Shown here one piece after another: positions 60,828 through 64,000 of a stretch of DNA of 64,000 nucleotides. A model generated the notes under the pieces. It saw nothing but the letters and a program-made list of their open reading frames with translations. It did no database searches and was not told where the DNA came from. Origin of the DNA: Liolophura sinensis (Eukaryota; Mollusca; Polyplacophora; Chitonida; Chitonidae); NCBI RefSeq assembly GCF_032854445.1, contig NC_088305.1, forward strand, positions 23,779,400-23,843,399, written 5' to 3'. A program made the position numbers and the translations under genes. Within the stretch, counting starts at the first letter, position 1. Each line of letters opens with the position of its first letter.

Positions 60828-60964
60828 ACTCTAGGTACTGTATTGTCATCTTCTTTCATACACAGTCTCACGAATGGATATGGTTACCGTCGGGCCTGCG
60901 AAGAAACAAGATGGAATTATGTATTCCGCATAGGTACCATCTCCTAACAATTAAGCACACTGCG

Positions 60965-61130
60965 GTCAGAGCCCGGGGGGTATTCCACGACCATCCGCAG
61001 GCTTATGCCAGATCTTCCCCGCGTACTGCCGGAGAGGAAGCCAGCATGAGCTGGACTTGAACTCACAGCGACCGCATTGGTGGAAGGCTGCTGGGTCATC
61101 ACGCTGCGCTAGCGCGCTAACCAACTGAGC
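60965..61130 (-). mobile_element. SINE family A, 5' half
   Basis: Reverse copy with 'actgccggagaggaagccag', B box 'ctggacttgaactcac' and the head end 'cgcgctaaccaactgagccc'. The 3' third is missing. Confidence 0.82.
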
Positions 61131-61310
61131 CCCATGAAAAATGAATGTTTTATTTCAAGATTTCAGAAAAAAACAATGGGAAAGATGTAGAGAATAACCG
61201 AAATGTGCAAATCTAAAGCAAAGGTTTCGGTGAAAAATAAATAATGAAATGACAAGTAGTGAAGAAAGAATATAAGGACGGATGATAGTAATCCAAATCA
61301 CAAATCCCAG

Positions 61311-61640
61311 AGTGAGTGCGTAAGTGGGTTCTCGTCGTACCTAACCATCTTTCAGTCATATGACGACAAAAGAGCCCTTAAAGTGCATGTAATGTGCCTC
61401 CTTGTTGCAGGACGAATTTCCACCCCTCTTTTACTTAGAGCTGCTTCACTGAGAAGCCCGCCCGAGCCATTATACTGATACGGGTCAAGCAGTCGTTGCT
61501 CTACCCCTTCGTGCTGAACGCCAAGCGGGGAAGTTACAACGCCCTCTTTTAATGTCTTAGGTGTGACGTGACTGAGGTTTGACCCTGGATCCACCGCCTA
61601 CCGAAGCGGACGCTCTACCAACTGTGCTATCGGGGCCGAT
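61311..61640 (-). mobile_element. SINE family B, nearly complete
   Basis: Reverse copy from the 'gagtgagtgcg' tail to the head 'ctaccaactgtgctatcggg'. It lies in opposite orientation to the copy at 60529-60827, about 480 bases away. Confidence 0.85.
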
Positions 61641-61989
61641 TAATTAATGAATATGAGTTTCATTAATAGAATTAGTATCGAAGACCACGTCCAAACAGCG
61701 TTTTCTACCTGCAGATTAATTTATATTATTTTAAATCCCTAATTTTCAAATTAGGGCGGTGATGCGTGGAATCTGTATTTTTACCTATACGGCAACCGTG
61801 AATGTCCAGGACAGTGAAAATGTAAGGTTAAATACGCTTATGCACGTCTTGAATGCACTGCTTTTGCTAAGGATTTTCAGGCAAATTTTTGGGCAAAGAA
61901 ATGCTGAAATACCATACTGACTAAACAGGTATTATTCAGTCGAGTACATAGGCTGTGCGCTGTCACATGTCAACCTGTCAGTTTTCACT
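61641..61989. other. No gene recognised
   Basis: AT-rich spacer between the SINE B and the repeat array. Confidence 0.4.
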
Positions 61990-63165
61990 TCCGCTGTGTC
62001 GATCAGGCCGTCCATCCGTCCGTCAGTTAGTCAGTTGGTTCGTCCGTCAGTTCCTCAATCAGTCAGTCAGTTACCGCTTGAGTTCATTCACTGGCCGGCC
62101 AGTTCGTCTATTAATTTCTCAATCAGCCAGACAGTTACGACGTGAGCCCATTCACTGGGCGGTCAGTTCGTCAGGTAGTCAGTCACCTACTCTGTTTGTC
62201 ATATAGTCACTCAGTAATCAGGTCAAGTATCCAGTTATCCCCTCTGTCAGGTAGGCAGTCGCCTTCTCTGTTTGTCATATATAGTCACTCAGTAATCAGT
62301 CAGGTATCCAGTTATCCCCTCTGTCAGGTAGTCAGTCGCCTGCTCTGTTTGTCATATTATAGTCATTCAGTAATCAGTCAAGTATCCAATTATCCCCTTT
62401 GTCAGGTAGTCGGTCACCTACTCTGTTTGTCATATATAATCACTCGGTAATCAGTCAAGTATCCAGAATATCCCCTCTGTCAGTTAGTCAGGTAATCAGT
62501 CACCTACTCTGTTTGTCATATATAGTCACTCAGTAATCATTCAGGTATCGTGTTATTCCCTCTGTCAGTTAGTCAGGTAGTCAGTCACTTACTCTGTTTG
62601 TCATATATAGTCACTCAGTAATCAGTCAGGTATCCAGTTATCCCCTGTGTCAGGTAATCAGTCACCTGCTGTGTTTGTCATATATAGTCACTCAATAATC
62701 AGTCAAGTATCCAGCTATCCCCTCTGTCAGTTCGTCAGGTAGTCAGTCCCCCACTCTGTTTGTCATATATAGTCACTCAGTAATCATTCAGGTATCGTGT
62801 TATTCCCTCTGTCAGTTCGTCAGGTAGTCAGTCACTTACTATGTTTGTCATATATAGTCACTCAGTAATCAGTCAAGTATCCAGCTATCCCCTCTGTCAG
62901 TTCGTCAGGTAGTCAGTCCCCCACTCTGTTTGTCATATATAGTCACTCAGTAATCATTCAGGTATCGTGTTATTCCCTCTGTCAGTTCGTCAGGTAGTCA
63001 GTCCCCCACTCTGTTTGTCATATATAGTCACTCAGCAATCATTCAGGTATCGTGTTATTCCCTCTGTCAGTTCGTCAGGTAGTCAGTCCCCCATTCTGTT
63101 TGTCATATATAGTCACTCAGCAATCAGTCAGGTATCCTGTTAGCCTCGCTGTCGTTTAGTCAGTT
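61990..63165 (+). repeat. 77-85-bp tandem array arising from a GTCA-type simple repeat
   Basis: 61990-62190 is irregular 'gtcagtcagt' sequence. From about 62190 it becomes a regular array of about 11 units carrying 'ctctgtttgtcatatatagt', 'cactcagtaatcagtcaggt' and 'ccctctgtcagttcgtcagg'. The spacing is 85 bp in most units and 77-80 bp where a 'cagttcgt' segment is absent. Confidence 0.9.
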
Positions 63166-64000
63166 ATTCAGTCAGTAATACAGGAAAACCTTAAATCAGT
63201 CTGTTTATCAAACAATCTGTTAACAGCACCTCTGATCAAGTGGAATACTTTAATATTTTATTCTCATTAAAGACTCTTATTACTAATTCCATGCATGCGC
63301 TGTTTGGTTTATTGTAATGAAGTTTAAATTTTGGACACATCATTTCCAGATGTATTGAAGGAGAGAAAAAATGATGTCAGCTCCATTTAAAAGGTTGCAA
63401 ACATCAGTAAATATGGTATTCAGCAGTATTATTCTTTAAGAAGAAAGAGATACGTATAATAAATACCACTTGGTATAATTGATGTGCGACGTATTAAAAG
63501 CATAAATATTCTCTAGTTAGTTTTTGATGCATGTCAAATGATCTTATTTCTGCTAGAATTTGGTGTTTTCTCCAAAAATGTGTTAAACCAGAGTTTTAAT
63601 CATTTTAAATTCTTAGTATATTCATAAAGACATATGTCACATTTCCGACTTAACGCGTGTTTATTAATGTAAACAACAGATTGACATTCAATTGAATTTA
63701 TTTGCAGCATAATTATGTATATGTGTGTTGGACTCCCAATATAGCCCGTGGGGGCCCCAAATACACACCAGCGTACAAACATTATTTTCAGAGTTCATTT
63801 TCTCCTTGACAAAAAGTCGAGTAAATCTTGAAATCCGTATTTACAAATAGTTTTTCTCAACTTTTGTATGTTTCACCTCAGTTAGAGTATCCAGGAACAT
63901 CACTGCAGTAAATGAATAGTATATGGGATAGGTAATCAATCAGGTGTAAATGCTGTGTTAGTCTCATGCCGCCTTCGCACTGAGAGGTCAGATCAAGGAA
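63166..64000. other. No gene recognised
   Basis: AT-rich sequence up to the window end with no exon-like structure. Confidence 0.4.

Noticed and set aside
61955-62450. Serine/valine-rich frames at the right end
   Set aside because: Arise from the gtca-based tandem array and shift with unit length.

Overview
This is eukaryotic nuclear DNA, AT-rich and gene-poor, with GT-AG introns, many tRNA-derived SINEs and at least a dozen tandem-repeat arrays. SINE tails ending in repeated 'cactcactcactc' or in 'acggcgtaaaacaccaatca', together with a somatomedin-B/7TM receptor of a type common in lophotrochozoans, point to a mollusc (bivalve or gastropod). That placement is inference; no species is claimed. 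I see no bacterial, viral, CRISPR or rRNA sequence.

Three protein genes, all on the + strand, can be rebuilt exon by exon with consistent splice phases. (1) 6642-10860: a two-exon, 894-residue GPCR with a signal peptide, a somatomedin-B-like domain, a large Cys-rich ectodomain with a furin-type site, and a family-B-like 7TM bundle without a recognisable GPS motif. A TATA box lies about 100 bases upstream. (2) 17026-31134: an 11-exon orthologue of SARNP (Tho1/CIP29), the SAP-domain mRNA-export protein, 275 residues with six RFG motifs. (3) 40770-48295: a five-exon, 442-residue BTB-BACK protein similar to the insect 'serine-enriched protein' group, with a basic insertion inside the BTB fold. 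The three genes show no obvious joint function.

The most striking part is the SARNP locus. Two of its introns carry strictly periodic tandem arrays that include a real splice site. After exon 4 an array of exactly 135-bp units copies the exon-4 end and its 5' splice site. Each of seven copies also has an acceptor 21 nt upstream of the donor, making seven potential phase-matched 21-nt microexons that read open in frame (PALRSDE or PALRYDE). Before exon 9 an array of exactly 61-bp units repeats the 3' splice site, and in five units the AG is followed directly by GTAAT, like a recursive-splicing site. Both could make SARNP splicing depend on repeat copy number. Exons 8 and 9 themselves look like a tandem exon duplication.

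Layout: 1-6540 has no firm gene, one SINE of family C, a self-complementary satellite (3195-4030) and a SINE-A fragment. 6543-11589 is the GPCR gene. 11590-17025 holds a 45/46-bp minisatellite and a SINE-B. 17026 to about 34473 is SARNP and its probable 3' region. 35340-39650 has a 46-bp and a 64-bp array plus SINEs. 40555-48800 is the BTB gene, whose introns hold SINEs and a terminal-inverted-repeat element. 49000-64000 has no firm gene; it contains a possible minus-strand exon, many SINEs, a 2.7-kb purine-rich minisatellite (57300-59990) and a 77-85-bp array (61990-63165).
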